DNA of 64,000 nucleotides from Limisphaerales bacterium (GCA_004213515.1 SHAK01000003.1:1-64000); one strand, 5' to 3'. Numbered from the stretch's first letter, positions 36,535 to 46,400 are shown. The notes: generated by a model not told the origin, from the sequence alone. Translations and numbers: made by a program.

Positions 36535-38277
36535 TTAAAGACCAAGTGCCTTATTCTTTAAGGCCTTTAGTATTTTCATGGTACTATTTGAATCTCGTCC
36601 AAATTGATCGTGTAACTTGGTGTATTCTAAATATAATTTATCATATACTTTTTTGTTGGAAGTTTTAGGTCTGTAAACTTTCTTTCGAACTTTTGCCATC
36701 TTTCGAGAAGCTTGAGTAATATCTGAATGTACGTTAGCCGCGACAGCTCCATACATGGCTGCACCAAGTGCACTAGCTTGATCACTTGCTGCAACTTTAA
36801 TTAGGCGTCCAGTTACATCTGAGTATATTTGTAGCATTAATGGGTTTTTCGAAGCTAAGCCACCACAAGCGATCAATTCATCTATAATCACTCCTTGTGA
36901 TGTGAATGCTTCAATAATTTGCCGAGTGCCAAATGCCGTAGCTTCAAGTAGGGCTCTATAGATCTCATGAGGCCGGGTTGCTAAAGTTTGTCCTATAAGC
37001 AAGCCACTTAGATCGGCGTCAACCAATATAGAGCGATTGCCGTTCCACCAGTCCAAAGCGAGTAATCCACTTTCAGCCGGGCTCAACTGAGTCGCCTGTT
37101 GCTCGAGATATTGATAAATATCTATGTCAGCCCTTTTGGCTGCCATGCTTGTTTCAGTCGGTACTCCGTTTTCAATAAACCAAGCGAATACATCTCCAAC
37201 ACCTGATTGGCCTGCTTCATAGCCCCAAAACCCAGGAATTACTCCATCTTTAACGATACCGCAAACGCCTTCAACTTGTTTTCCTTTTTTAGAAGCTAAA
37301 AGATGGCAAGTGCTAGTTCCCATAATCATTACTAGTTTTCCGGCTCCAGTAACCGTGGAAGCCGGAACTGCTGCGTGTGCGTCTATATTTGCGGCTGCAA
37401 CAGGAGTACCTGGAAGTAGTCCTGTTAATTTTGCCATTTTTTCTGTTAAACCACCTGCATTGCTTCCAAGAGATATTATTTCAGACTCCATTTTGTCGCC
37501 AATCACGTTGGTTAATTTAGGATTTAGTGACTTGAAGAACGACTTAGATGGATAGGTCCATCCTCTTTTGTTCTTTGTGCGTGAAACTCGCATAGCTTTA
37601 AATCCAGCCGCTGACAGACATCTTTTTTCGAGTCCTGTTAACTGCCAAACAAGCCAATCCCCCGCTTCGATGAAGCGTTCAGCTGCGGCATAAACTTTTG
37701 GAGCTTCACGAACAGTCTCGAGAAGTTTTGAGAAAAACCATTCGCTTGAATACTTGCCGCCATAAGCTGTGATAAATTCTTCACTGTACTTAAGCCCTAT
37801 TTTATTAATATCGTTTGCTTCAGACTGTGCGGCATGGTGCTTCCATAACTTGACCCATGAATGCGGATTATTGCGCCATTTTTTTTGAGAGCATAGTGGT
37901 GTTCCATCAGCCAATGTTGGCAGCATGGTGCAGCTAGTGAAATCTATGCCAATACCAAATATTTGTTCTGGATTGGCTTTTGCTAATTTAATTACTTTTG
38001 GTACCGCTTTAGTGAGAACAGCAATATAATCTGCTGGATCCTGTAAGGCAGTTTGAGGCTTTAATCGTTTTTTGCTATTTGGAAGATTCTTTTCAATTAC
38101 CTTATTCTTGTATGGATGATCTACCCAAGCGACTTCTTCACCAGTATCGGCGTTCACTAGCAGGGCACGACCAGAGAGAGTTCCAAAGTCGATACCCAAG
38201 ACTAGACGTGTTTTTTTGTGTCTTTTAGCCTTAGACTTCACGTCAAAGAGTGTGTCAAAGCTGTTGGGCAGACACAA
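36535..38277 (-). CDS. araB: FGGY-family ribulokinase
   Basis: A 580-residue carbohydrate kinase. The phosphate-binding motif LVLGIDFGTLSGRALL (from about residue 25) and GIGIDFTSCTMLP resemble ribulokinase AraB; a C-terminal ATP-binding IIDELIACGGLASKNPLMLQIYSDV is typical of FGGY kinases. It would phosphorylate L-ribulose or a related ketopentose. The annotated start is a TTG at 38277; a GTG at 38241 (before KSKAKRHKK) is also plausible, as the first 12 or so residues are not family-like. No araA or araD is adjacent. The HAD phosphatase follows. Confidence 0.87.
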   Translation of the reverse strand: MCLPNSFDTLFDVKSKAKRHKKTRLVLGIDFGTLSGRALLVNADTGEEVAWVDHPYKNKVIEKNLPNSKKRLKPQTALQDPADYIAVLTKAVPKVIKLAKANPEQIFGIGIDFTSCTMLPTLADGTPLCSQKKWRNNPHSWVKLWKHHAAQSEANDINKIGLKYSEEFITAYGGKYSSEWFFSKLLETVREAPKVYAAAERFIEAGDWLVWQLTGLEKRCLSAAGFKAMRVSRTKNKRGWTYPSKSFFKSLNPKLTNVIGDKMESEIISLGSNAGGLTEKMAKLTGLLPGTPVAAANIDAHAAVPASTVTGAGKLVMIMGTSTCHLLASKKGKQVEGVCGIVKDGVIPGFWGYEAGQSGVGDVFAWFIENGVPTETSMAAKRADIDIYQYLEQQATQLSPAESGLLALDWWNGNRSILVDADLSGLLIGQTLATRPHEIYRALLEATAFGTRQIIEAFTSQGVIIDELIACGGLASKNPLMLQIYSDVTGRLIKVAASDQASALGAAMYGAVAANVHSDITQASRKMAKVRKKVYRPKTSNKKVYDKLYLEYTKLHDQFGRDSNSTMKILKALKNKALGL

Positions 38278-38343
38278 GAAGGGCTTATTTAAACGAACTT
38301 GAAACTGGCCAAGTGTTTAACTGGCTGGTATTTCAACTGACAT

Positions 38344-39069
38344 ATGTTTGGAGAAATTAGAAACAGAGAAGGAGAAAAAATCGATTATTCATTACATGCA
38401 AATAATGAACGTTCTGATTTTATTGTTATTATTGGTCATGGGGTTACTGGTAATAAGGATCGGCCTTTTATTTTGGAATTAGCTAAGGGTTTAGAAATGG
38501 CGAGTATTCCAACTTTGCGAATTTCTTTTACTGGAAATGGAGATTCTGAAGGCTCATTTGCTGATTGTACTATTTCTAAGGAAACTGAGGATTTGGGAAG
38601 TGTTTTGGATGCCGTAGGAGATCGAAAAATTTGTTATATTGGCCATAGTATGGGTGGTGCAGTTGGCGTTAAACGTGCAAGTTCTGATTCTAGAATTGAT
38701 GTTTTAATATCGCTAGCTGGTATGGTGCATACACAGGAGTTTGCACAACGAGAATTTGGGGAAGAAATTCCAGATCAAGGTTGTATGTGGGAAGAGGAAA
38801 GTTGTCCTCTTTCCAGTGATTATATGAATGACATGGCAAAATTGAATACACTTGTAGACTTGGGAGCACAAATAAATGTTCCGTGGTTATTAGTGCATGG
38901 AACTGAGGATGATGTTGTCCCAATTAGTGATGCGAATGACATTCTTGCCAATGCTGCAAACAATCCAGAGTTTTTTGAAATCGCTGGAGCTGACCATGTT
39001 TTCAGCAACGAATCTTTACAGGTAATGGTAAATAAAGTTGTTGAGTGGGTGAAGTCTCAGGCTAATTAG
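38344..39069 (+). CDS. alpha/beta hydrolase
   Basis: A 241-residue serine hydrolase of the alpha/beta fold with no signal peptide. An oxyanion/HG region GHGVTGNKDRPF is near residue 31; the nucleophile elbow is GHSMGG (Ser102), the acid is in HGTEDDVVP (Asp189/190), and the base is in AGADHVF (His218). A cytosolic esterase or lipase-like enzyme; the substrate is unknown. It is convergent and overlaps the MMPL gene's stop by four bases (39066-39069). Confidence 0.88.
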   Translation: MFGEIRNREGEKIDYSLHANNERSDFIVIIGHGVTGNKDRPFILELAKGLEMASIPTLRISFTGNGDSEGSFADCTISKETEDLGSVLDAVGDRKICYIGHSMGGAVGVKRASSDSRIDVLISLAGMVHTQEFAQREFGEEIPDQGCMWEEESCPLSSDYMNDMAKLNTLVDLGAQINVPWLLVHGTEDDVVPISDANDILANAANNPEFFEIAGADHVFSNESLQVMVNKVVEWVKSQAN

Positions 39070-41330
39070 CTTAATCGTTTTTTTCCAAGAAAAGACGGTA
39101 ATATCCATAGAGCATTAACAAGCGCAGCAATGTATGCTGCTGCGGATAGCCATCCGAAATGGGCAACTGGGGGGAAACTCATCCATAAAAGAGATAGTGA
39201 AAAGCCAATTAAAATTAGGCTGGTACAAACAATTGCAGGACCCTTGACTTCAAGTGTTTTTGTTAGAGCATCATTTTCATTTGCGCCATTTCTTTTCATA
39301 CTTAGCCAATGGGTAATTAGGTGAACTGTATCATCAATTCCAATGCTAAGTGCAAGTGCTCCAACCATAACCGATACAGAATTAAGAGGTACTTGATATA
39401 GTGATCCAAGTATAGTTAGTATCGCAATTGGCCCAAGGCTGGTTAACAGTGCAATCGTAGCAAGTTTAAATGATCGCCATAGAATAGCCATAACTGCAAA
39501 TATCGCAGCAAGTGTGATGCCTAGACTCTCCAATTGTGCATCGACAATATCCTGGTCTGCTTGGAGGACTGTATGTAATCCAGCTTGTGCAGATACCGTT
39601 ACGTTTTCTGGCATGATTTTGGAAGCCTTTGTTTCAATTGATTTAAGCAATGTGACAAAATCTTTGCTAGGCATGTCTGTTGTCCGCAATATCAAGTATG
39701 CAGTTTTTTGCGATTTATCACTGAGAGCTTCCAGAAATGGGTAGTTAGTGGCCTTCAGTGCTAGAACGAAAATCTTCAATGTAAGAGGGCTAGTTGGCAG
39801 GGTTAATTTTCCAGATTGATCACCATTCCAAACATTGTTCATTATACCCATTAATGAAGAGTACGAGTAGGTGCTACTAAATTTTTTAGTGTCTCTTGCA
39901 AAGTTTTGGACCTCTTGAAGTTTATTCAAAAATTGGAGTTGATTTATTCCACCAGATTTGTCGGTTTGAAAATCTATCTGTACGACATTAATACCGCCCA
40001 TACGCGAATCGATCATTTCAGCCATTTTACGAGTGTGGCTTTCAATTGAGAGGAATTGAATGGCTCTGATATCAATGTTTAGTTTATTAACAGTAATAAG
40101 AGCTGGGACAAAAATAAGGAAAGCAAAAGCTATGGTAATCCATCGATATTTGATTGCTGATTTGATTAGCAAAGTAAACAAAGATTTATTTTGATTATTG
40201 GATTTAGTTTTTAGAGAGGGAGCCCAAAACCCAAATCCTAAGCGTAAAAAAGACAATCCGGGGCCAAATGCCCATGCAAAAATGATTCCGATTCCAATCA
40301 TTCCGGCAAGGCCAAAATTTCTTACCTGTGAAACTTCGCAAATAGCTAAAGATCCCAGTCCTATTGCAGTCGTAATAGCAGCAAATAGGCAAGGTCGAAA
40401 AACTGTTTTAAGCATTAAATCAAAGCGCTGATCCCAGTCCAAAGTTGAATCGGTATTTTGTAGAGCGGTGAGTTGATGGGCTAAGAGCGTGAGATAAATA
40501 GTAGATAACAGAGGAAGCAGTAGAATGTTATGAGGTGTTAATGAGAAACCAGTTAAGTAAAGTATTCCAGGAAGTGTTCCCGTTAAAATCACCTCACTGA
40601 TGAGTAGTAATACCATGTAAGAGATAGATCTAAATGTTAGTCCTACAATGAATAATATACAAAGTCCCGTAGTTGGTAGGACATATTTTATATCGTGAAT
40701 GAATGCTCCACTTAGTTCTTCGGCTATAAATGGCAGGGCAATAATTTTGACTTCGAATGTGGGTGTTTGAAATTGATTTAGTATGTCTTCAGTTTCTCGC
40801 TGAAAAGCCCTCCTTAAGTCTGAGGTGCTAAGGTCTCTTTTATATGTGGCTGTGATGAGTGTGATTTTTCCATCAGACGAAACCATGATATTACGTACCA
40901 AGGGATGATTTATAGAGAACTCACGGATCTCGCTGATTTGTTTTTTTGTCAACTTTCCATTTGGGACGAAAGGTTCCATATTGAAAGAGAGACCTTTTCG
41001 AACTGGTTTGTAAGAATGTGTTAGGCTTTTAACATCGACAATGCCGTCTTGAAGATTAATCGCATTACTAATATTTCGAATATGTTCGAAGCCGGATTTT
41101 GTAAATATTAAGTCGCTCTCAATACTTATAATTAGCGCTGTGTCATCATTCAAAAATGATGAAATACGTTCATAGGTTTTGAGGTGACGCGGGTCAGACT
41201 CAAGAAGATTCATAGGGTCAGCATCGATGCTAACCTTGGAGCTTTGCCATATCAGACCTCCTGCGACTAAGAGGAAGATAGCAAAGAAAATTCCCGGAAA
41301 CCGAATAAATGGACTCCGGGATATAATCAT
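39066..41330 (-). CDS. MMPL/RND-superfamily exporter
   Basis: A 754-residue membrane protein with two repeated halves: TM1 near the N terminus, a large periplasmic loop (about 35-215), a bundle of TM helices ending near 370, then a second TM, a second periplasmic loop (about 420-590) and a second bundle. Characteristic segments are GLTFRSISYMVLLLISEVILTGT, SMAIGLGSLA-like GLGSLAICEVSQVRNFG, VGALALSIGIDDTVHLITHW and the FG end. The GxxxDD in TM4/10 (SIGIDDTVH) fits proton-coupled RND/MMPL exporters, and hopanoid/lipid substrates are typical of the HAE3-like branch. Substrate inferred only. It follows lysA by 22 bases on the same strand. Confidence 0.9.
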   Translation of the reverse strand: MIISRSPFIRFPGIFFAIFLLVAGGLIWQSSKVSIDADPMNLLESDPRHLKTYERISSFLNDDTALIISIESDLIFTKSGFEHIRNISNAINLQDGIVDVKSLTHSYKPVRKGLSFNMEPFVPNGKLTKKQISEIREFSINHPLVRNIMVSSDGKITLITATYKRDLSTSDLRRAFQRETEDILNQFQTPTFEVKIIALPFIAEELSGAFIHDIKYVLPTTGLCILFIVGLTFRSISYMVLLLISEVILTGTLPGILYLTGFSLTPHNILLLPLLSTIYLTLLAHQLTALQNTDSTLDWDQRFDLMLKTVFRPCLFAAITTAIGLGSLAICEVSQVRNFGLAGMIGIGIIFAWAFGPGLSFLRLGFGFWAPSLKTKSNNQNKSLFTLLIKSAIKYRWITIAFAFLIFVPALITVNKLNIDIRAIQFLSIESHTRKMAEMIDSRMGGINVVQIDFQTDKSGGINQLQFLNKLQEVQNFARDTKKFSSTYSYSSLMGIMNNVWNGDQSGKLTLPTSPLTLKIFVLALKATNYPFLEALSDKSQKTAYLILRTTDMPSKDFVTLLKSIETKASKIMPENVTVSAQAGLHTVLQADQDIVDAQLESLGITLAAIFAVMAILWRSFKLATIALLTSLGPIAILTILGSLYQVPLNSVSVMVGALALSIGIDDTVHLITHWLSMKRNGANENDALTKTLEVKGPAIVCTSLILIGFSLSLLWMSFPPVAHFGWLSAAAYIAALVNALWILPSFLGKKRLS

Positions 41331-41352
41331 AACGGTTGTTGTTTTTGTGGTG

Positions 41353-42666
41353 CTATTTTAGCCACTTTGGAACGCTTTCACTAGCCCAAAGCTGTTTGGT
41401 TTTTTGACGTTTTCGGACTACTTCTGCTTGGTTTCCTTTAACAAGAACTTCGGCTGGAAAGGTGCGAGTATTGTAGTTAGAAGCCATCACGAACCCATAG
41501 GCACCAGCGCTGAGTAAGGCTAAATAGTCTCCTTCTCCGGTCTTTGGTAGCATGCGGTTTTTACAAAAGTAATCACCTGATTCGCATATGGGTCCAACGA
41601 CATCTGAGGAAATTTGGTTTTTCTTTAAATTATCGCCTGCTCTTTGTTTTATAGGAGTGATTTGATGATAGCTGTCATAAAGGGCAGGGCGCGCTAGATC
41701 GTTCATTGCAGCGTCTACGATAACGAAATTTTTAACACCAGTTTGCTTCAAGTATTCAACTCTAGTGACTAGAATTCCACAGTTTCCAGCGATGAAACGG
41801 CCTGGCTCGATTAGTACCTTTAATCCAAGTGGTTTAAGTAATGGAATAAGTTTGGATGCATATTTTTTTGGGGTTAGCAAATCTTTACGCTTAGGTGAAC
41901 GCCACCACTTAGCATCGCCACTCTCTAGCGCAGGATCATAAACAATGCCAAGTCCTCCCCCGATACTGATAAACTCAATACTATATTTTTCGACCAGTCG
42001 TTTAGCTAAAGGAATAACTTTTTTAACTGCTTTTTCAAATGGTTCAACCTCGGTTAGTTGCGATCCTATATGCATTTGTAGTCCACGAATATGTAAATTT
42101 TTGAGTTTTGAGGCGCGATCGTAAACAGCTTCAACTTCTTCGAATGCAATTCCAAATTTATTTTCGTAAGTACCGGTTGTGATTTTGGCATGAGTTTTCG
42201 CATCGATGTTTGGGTTAACTCTAATTGCGACAGGTGCCTTTTTTTTCAATCGACGAGCTACCTTATTTATGCGAATTAGTTCAGGCTCGCTTTCTGCGTT
42301 CAAAGAATAAATACCTTTTTTGAGAGCTAACTCAATTTCTTCCTCAGTTTTTCCAACGCCAGCAAAAATACATTTTGAAGGGCTTCCTCCTGCCGCCATA
42401 ATACGTTGCAGCTCTCCGCCGCTAACAATGTCAAATCCACTGCCAGCATTGGCCAACGTGCGAAGCACACCTAGGTTGGAGTTTGCTTTAGCCGCGAAGC
42501 AAACTGTATGATCTAGTGGGGCAAGCGCCTTATCTAATTCATTGAAATTACGAGTAAGAGTCCCGTGCGAATATATAAAAAGCGGTGAACCGTGTTTCTT
42601 TACCAGTGAATCTACTGAAACGTTTTCGCAGTATAATCTTCCTCGCTTGAAGCTAAAGTCATGCAT
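41353..42666 (-). CDS. lysA: diaminopimelate decarboxylase
   Basis: Converts meso-diaminopimelate to L-lysine, the last step of lysine synthesis. 437 residues, a PLP enzyme with a type III fold: PLP lysine in TVCFAAKANSN, SGGEL, HIGSQL, GGGLGI, LIEPGRFI and a Cys-containing VGPICESGDYF near 360 (the catalytic Cys of the ODC/LysA family). End YNTRTFPAEVLV is typical. No lysine riboswitch is visible upstream; the gap to gmhB is only 56 bases, and the gene probably belongs to the leftward yggS-thiG-hldA-gmhB transcript. Confidence 0.96.
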   Translation of the reverse strand: MHDFSFKRGRLYCENVSVDSLVKKHGSPLFIYSHGTLTRNFNELDKALAPLDHTVCFAAKANSNLGVLRTLANAGSGFDIVSGGELQRIMAAGGSPSKCIFAGVGKTEEEIELALKKGIYSLNAESEPELIRINKVARRLKKKAPVAIRVNPNIDAKTHAKITTGTYENKFGIAFEEVEAVYDRASKLKNLHIRGLQMHIGSQLTEVEPFEKAVKKVIPLAKRLVEKYSIEFISIGGGLGIVYDPALESGDAKWWRSPKRKDLLTPKKYASKLIPLLKPLGLKVLIEPGRFIAGNCGILVTRVEYLKQTGVKNFVIVDAAMNDLARPALYDSYHQITPIKQRAGDNLKKNQISSDVVGPICESGDYFCKNRMLPKTGEGDYLALLSAGAYGFVMASNYNTRTFPAEVLVKGNQAEVVRKRQKTKQLWASESVPKWLK

Positions 42667-42722
42667 TGGTTCCTAGTGTGCCAAACTTCGGCAAGCGTTT
42701 GAAGAAAATCTGTAATAAGAAT

Positions 42723-43277
42723 TTATTTATTTTTATCAAGAGCTATATTTGCAAAGTCATTTAAAGTATCGACAACTATAAAGGGTTGATGCACTTGGCT
42801 AAGTTGAGATTCATGTTCTTGGCCATATCCGGTTCGGACAAGTACACTCATCTTAACACCAGCATTATTCCCGCATTCTATGTCCAATGTCTTGTCCCCT
42901 ACCATATAGCTTTCCATTAGGTTGATACTGAAGTCTGTCTGAGCATCAAGTATCATCTGGGGTGAAGGTTTGCGATTACGGCTTGGTTGGTTGGGTGCTT
43001 CTGGAGCAAAGTAGATCTTGCGAAATGTTACATCAAACTTGGAAAACTTTTTGCAGACAGATGTGTTTGTGGCATGCATCTGCTCCTCAGTAAAATAGCC
43101 GCGTCCAATTCCAGCTTGATTGGTAACAATGAATAATTCAAATCCATCTTTAGCCAAACGGCTAACAGCTTCGCCGGCACCAGGCATCAGTTCGACTTTG
43201 TCTGGTTCGTGAAGATAGCCAGTTTCAACAATAAGTGTCCCGTCGCGGTCAAAGAAGATTGCCGGTTTGCCAGTCAT
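42723..43277 (-). CDS. gmhB: GmhB-like heptose-1,7-bisphosphate phosphatase, zinc loop missing
   Basis: A 184-residue HAD-IIIA (histidinol-phosphatase-like) protein. Motif I is FFDRDGTLIVETGYLH; motif II VTNQAGIGRGYF; motif III KPSPQM and motif IV VGDKTLDIECGNNAG. In E. coli GmhB a Cys/His loop between motif II and III binds structural zinc (C-P-H-H-P...C-x-C-R-K-P). Here the corresponding segment APEAPNQPSRNRKPS has no Cys or His, so it lacks the zinc site. It lies one base after hldA, which phosphorylates the heptose-7-phosphate this enzyme would dephosphorylate; context supports the role. No GmhA or HldD is in the window. Confidence 0.87.
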   Translation of the reverse strand: MTGKPAIFFDRDGTLIVETGYLHEPDKVELMPGAGEAVSRLAKDGFELFIVTNQAGIGRGYFTEEQMHATNTSVCKKFSKFDVTFRKIYFAPEAPNQPSRNRKPSPQMILDAQTDFSINLMESYMVGDKTLDIECGNNAGVKMSVLVRTGYGQEHESQLSQVHQPFIVVDTLNDFANIALDKNK

Positions 43278-43278
43278 T

Positions 43279-44292
43279 CTAATTAAAGCTATCGAGGAGT
43301 TCCTTGGGTGTCACTGTGGCTGTTCCAAGTTTGCCAACGACCACTCCAGCAGCATGATTGGCGAGAATTGCAGCCTCGATAGGATCTGCGCCGGCTGCGA
43401 TCGCCATAGTAAATGTTCCGATGACTGTGTCTCCAGCTCCGGATACGTCAAATACTTCTCGTGCAAGAGTAGGAATATGAAATGCCTTTTTACCAGGCTG
43501 GCAGATGAGCATGCCGAGTTCGCCTAAAGTTACTAAAAGTATTTTCAGCCCAAGTTTATCGATTAACTTTTTGGCAACACGGATAAGGTTCTTGTCTTTC
43601 AAAGGGTTTGTTTTTTTTGTGGAGTCACAAATGCCTGCCAATTCAAATGCTTCCTTCCGATTAGGGGTGACTAAAGAGAGTTCGGAGAGATCAAGTGAGT
43701 GCACTGGCTTTGGATCAAAACTAAGCCATGCATTATGTTGCTTTTTAAGTTGCTTTAGTTTGTTCAGGAAATCCTGCGTGATTACGCCCTTACCATAGTC
43801 ACCTATAACAATCGCTTTAGATTTGGATAAACCTTTTTCTATTGATTTAGCTAGCCGCTTGGACAGTTGCAATTCCAGATCTGATCCTGCTTCGCGATCT
43901 ACTCTTACGATTTGTTGGCGTTGGGCTATGATTCTTGTTTTGCAGCTAGTCTGTCGTGCAGGGCTAGTGATTAGAGACTTACAATCTACTTGATCATCTT
44001 GGAGAAGTATACGCAGTTTTTTTCCAGACTCATCACGGCCGATCACACTGTGCATCTGTGCTGAACATTGAAGAGAAGTAAGATTTCGAGCGACGTTTGC
44101 AGCTCCTCCTGCCATAAAACTTTCTGTTTTAAAATTAACGATTGGCACCGGTGCTTCAGGAGAAATGCGATCGACCTCACCCCATATAAACTGGTCGAGC
44201 ATTGCGTCCCCTGTAACCAGTACAACTTTTTTTGATGCAGCTTGAAGAATACTGCGGGCTCGTTGTTTGGATAATGTTTTTTTTTCAGCCAT
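43279..44292 (-). CDS. hldA: D-glycero-beta-D-manno-heptose-7-phosphate kinase (HldA / HldE N-domain)
   Basis: A 337-residue PfkB-family (ribokinase-like) kinase. Landmarks: [35 protein letters not shown] and the C-terminal anion hole and catalytic Asp in SGAGDTVIG. This matches RfaE/HldE domain I, which makes the 1,7-bisphosphate for ADP-heptose of the LPS core. It is a standalone kinase; the adenylyltransferase domain is not fused. Its ATG overlaps the thiG stop by eight bases. Followed by gmhB at one base. Supports a Gram-negative envelope. Confidence 0.93.
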   Translation of the reverse strand: MAEKKTLSKQRARSILQAASKKVVLVTGDAMLDQFIWGEVDRISPEAPVPIVNFKTESFMAGGAANVARNLTSLQCSAQMHSVIGRDESGKKLRILLQDDQVDCKSLITSPARQTSCKTRIIAQRQQIVRVDREAGSDLELQLSKRLAKSIEKGLSKSKAIVIGDYGKGVITQDFLNKLKQLKKQHNAWLSFDPKPVHSLDLSELSLVTPNRKEAFELAGICDSTKKTNPLKDKNLIRVAKKLIDKLGLKILLVTLGELGMLICQPGKKAFHIPTLAREVFDVSGAGDTVIGTFTMAIAAGADPIEAAILANHAAGVVVGKLGTATVTPKELLDSFN

Positions 44293-45103
44293 TAGCTTGA
44301 TGATTAGCTGATTCAGTATTGAGAAAACCAGTCAGTGGACTTGTTGCGCTTGCAATACCAATTTGTTGGCTTAATCCAATTTCGTAAGCCATACGACCAG
44401 ATTCTACTGCCGCTTTAAAAGCAAGTCCCATACGAGAAGGGTCATCTGATACTGCAATTGCTGTATTTACTAATACAGCATCTGCTCCCAGTTCCATAGC
44501 TTCAGCTGCATGACTTGGCGAGCCAATCCCCGCATCAACAACAACAGGAACTGTAGCTTGCTCGATAATTATATTGATCTGATCACGAGTCTTAATACCT
44601 TGGTTTGACCCAATTGGAGCCCCAAGTGGCATAACTGTGGCAGCGCCTGCTTCTTGCAGCCGCATAGCCAAAACTGGATCGGCATTGATATATGGCAAAA
44701 CAGTAAAACCCTCTTCCACAAGAATTTTAGTAGCCTCATATGTTTCAATTGGATCAGGCAGTAGATAACGTGGATCAGGATGAATCTCCAGCTTGACCCA
44801 TTTAGGAAGTCCAGCTGCGGCAGCGAGTTTAGCCAAACGAACAGCCTCTTGGGCATTCATTGCACCGCTTGTGTTTGGTAAAATAAGGTATCGTTCTGGA
44901 TCAATATGTTCCAAAATGTTTGCGTATGGATCATTATTGCCGGAAAGGTCTACCCGTCGAAGGGCAACAGTCACAATTTGTGTGCCGCTAGTCTCGAGTG
45001 CGTCACTCATGGCTTTGTTAGATGAAAACTTGCCAGTGCCGAGAAAAAGTCGGGATTCAAAAGTGCGATTTGCTATAGTAAGTGGCGCGGTTTCCAGCGA
45101 CAT
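44285..45103 (-). CDS. thiG: thiazole synthase
   Basis: A 272-residue TIM-barrel enzyme that condenses DXP, dehydroglycine and ThiS thiocarboxylate into the thiazole phosphate of thiamine. [13 protein letters not shown] at the start, [23 protein letters not shown] with the Schiff-base Lys, and [42 protein letters not shown] are all present. ATG at 45103 is used (the upstream TTG adds one residue). It overlaps hldA by eight bases and lies 45 bases from yggS. ThiS is encoded 36 kb away. No TPP riboswitch is visible in the short upstream gap. Confidence 0.96.
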   Translation of the reverse strand: MSLETAPLTIANRTFESRLFLGTGKFSSNKAMSDALETSGTQIVTVALRRVDLSGNNDPYANILEHIDPERYLILPNTSGAMNAQEAVRLAKLAAAAGLPKWVKLEIHPDPRYLLPDPIETYEATKILVEEGFTVLPYINADPVLAMRLQEAGAATVMPLGAPIGSNQGIKTRDQINIIIEQATVPVVVDAGIGSPSHAAEAMELGADAVLVNTAIAVSDDPSRMGLAFKAAVESGRMAYEIGLSQQIGIASATSPLTGFLNTESANHQANG

Positions 45104-45148
45104 CAAAAAGAAAATAGTCGAGCCTAAAGCCGATGTCGAGATGGCCTA

Positions 45149-45853
45149 CTAATTATACTGTTTTTTCTTTGCATTAGGTCTTGGCCCGAATATGGCTGTT
45201 CCAATGCGGATAATCGTGGCGCCTTCCTCAATCGCTACTTCAAAGTCGCCGCTCATTCCCATACTGAGATGTTGCATTGGGGCACCGAGAATTTGTTCGC
45301 ATTCTTCCTTGATCTCTCGAAGGCGGCGAAATACTGGACGTACTTTCTCTGGATCAGAAGTCCATGGTGCTATAGTCATTAATCCATGGATTTCTAGTCT
45401 CGGTAAATTATTGATAGTATCCAATTGTTCGATTAATTCTTCTGGTCTAAAACCGTGTTTGCTTGCTTCACCAGCGACATTTACTTCAATTAACACAGGC
45501 ATGTCCTTTGCTGCGTTATTTGCATGTTTATTTATCTCCTCTGCGATCGACATTCGATCGACGCTTTGGATCATGCTGAAAAATTTCACGGCATCTCGGC
45601 ATTTGTTAGACTGAAGATGGCCGATGAGATGCCACTCGATATTGCCTGGACAGGCAGAAATCTTGAGTTTTGCCTCCTGTACTCGATTTTCCCCGAATAC
45701 TCGGCATTGATGATAAGTTAACTCGCGAACAGATTCAGCAGTATGGTTTTTAGAGACAGGCAACAGCATAACCTCTGAAGGGTCACGTTTGGCTAATTCA
45801 CATGCGGCAAACATACGGTCGCGGATATGTTGTAATCGCTCGTCCAATTCCAT
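45149..45853 (-). CDS. yggS: YggS/PLPBP family pyridoxal-phosphate homeostasis protein
   Basis: A 234-residue PLP-binding TIM-barrel protein with no known catalytic activity; in E. coli it maintains B6 and amino-acid balance. The PLP lysine is in LLPVSKNHTAESVREL; the family form is usually VSKT-K/H. WHLIGHLQSNK, VNVAGEASKHGF, LMTIAP and LSMGMSGDFEVAIEEGATIIRIG(T) are conserved. First gene of the leftward run into thiG. The 131-base gap to ndk upstream contains an inverted repeat at 45865-45900. Confidence 0.94.
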   Translation of the reverse strand: MELDERLQHIRDRMFAACELAKRDPSEVMLLPVSKNHTAESVRELTYHQCRVFGENRVQEAKLKISACPGNIEWHLIGHLQSNKCRDAVKFFSMIQSVDRMSIAEEINKHANNAAKDMPVLIEVNVAGEASKHGFRPEELIEQLDTINNLPRLEIHGLMTIAPWTSDPEKVRPVFRRLREIKEECEQILGAPMQHLSMGMSGDFEVAIEEGATIIRIGTAIFGPRPNAKKKQYN

Positions 45854-45864
45854 GTGCCTGATTT

Positions 45865-45900
45865 AGCCACAGGGTGGGGTAAGTCCGCAAGGTTGTGGCT
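45865..45900. promoter_or_regulatory. inverted repeat upstream of yggS
   Basis: AGCCACA (45865-45871) and TGTGGCT (45894-45900) form an exact 7-bp inverted repeat with a GC-rich interior, starting 12 bases upstream of the yggS start codon. Could be an operator or 5'-UTR hairpin. No T-run follows. Not matched to any known riboswitch. Confidence 0.35.
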
Positions 45901-45983
45901 TTCTGTTGAGCTAATTTACTCTCCCGCCAGGGTAAAGAGTTTCTAGCTGTTTAGAACAACGCCTATTCTTAATTACCGCGCAG

Positions 45984-46400
45984 TCAGCTGTGAAGTTCGT
46001 TCTCTAGAAAGAATCTTTTAAGTTCCGATTGACCATTTTCGACAGAATCGGAGGCATGTACAACATTGCGCATTTTATCCTGACCTAAGTCTCCTCGGAT
46101 TGTGCCTTTTTCAGCAATAGTAGAGTCAGTTGGGCCAACCATGTCTCGCACTCGGGTAATAGCGTTGTCGCCTCGCATTGCCAAGGCTATTACAGGTGAT
46201 GATTGCATGAACTCTTGAATTTCAGGGAAGAAAGGCTTGTCGGCTAAGTGTGCATAATGTTCCCGCAGTATATCATCCGAAAGTCGCATCATTTTCACGC
46301 CAAAGACGATGAAACCTGCTTCTTCGAAGCGTTTAAATACCTCACCGCAATTGCGGCCATCAAGACAGTCGGGTTTTAATAAGACAAGGGTCTCTTCCAT
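45984..46400 (-). CDS. ndk: nucleoside diphosphate kinase
   Basis: A 138-residue enzyme transferring the gamma-phosphate between nucleoside tri- and diphosphates. Conserved LLKPDCLD at the start, RGDNAITRVRDMVGPTDS, GTIRGDLG and the catalytic His in NVVHASDS are present; the length is near the usual 140. The start is the ATG at 46400, which aligns with the family; upstream in-frame starts (46412, 46415, TTG 46424) would add a few residues only. The order is unremarkable: ndk upstream of yggS, on the same strand, 130 bases apart. Confidence 0.96.
   Translation of the reverse strand: MEETLVLLKPDCLDGRNCGEVFKRFEEAGFIVFGVKMMRLSDDILREHYAHLADKPFFPEIQEFMQSSPVIALAMRGDNAITRVRDMVGPTDSTIAEKGTIRGDLGQDKMRNVVHASDSVENGQSELKRFFLENELHS

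Noticed and set aside
42667-42722. Possible lysine riboswitch before lysA
   Set aside because: The 56-base gap is too short for an L box and shows no matching structure.
45104-45148. Possible TPP riboswitch before thiG
   Set aside because: Only 45 bases separate yggS and thiG, too short for a THI element.
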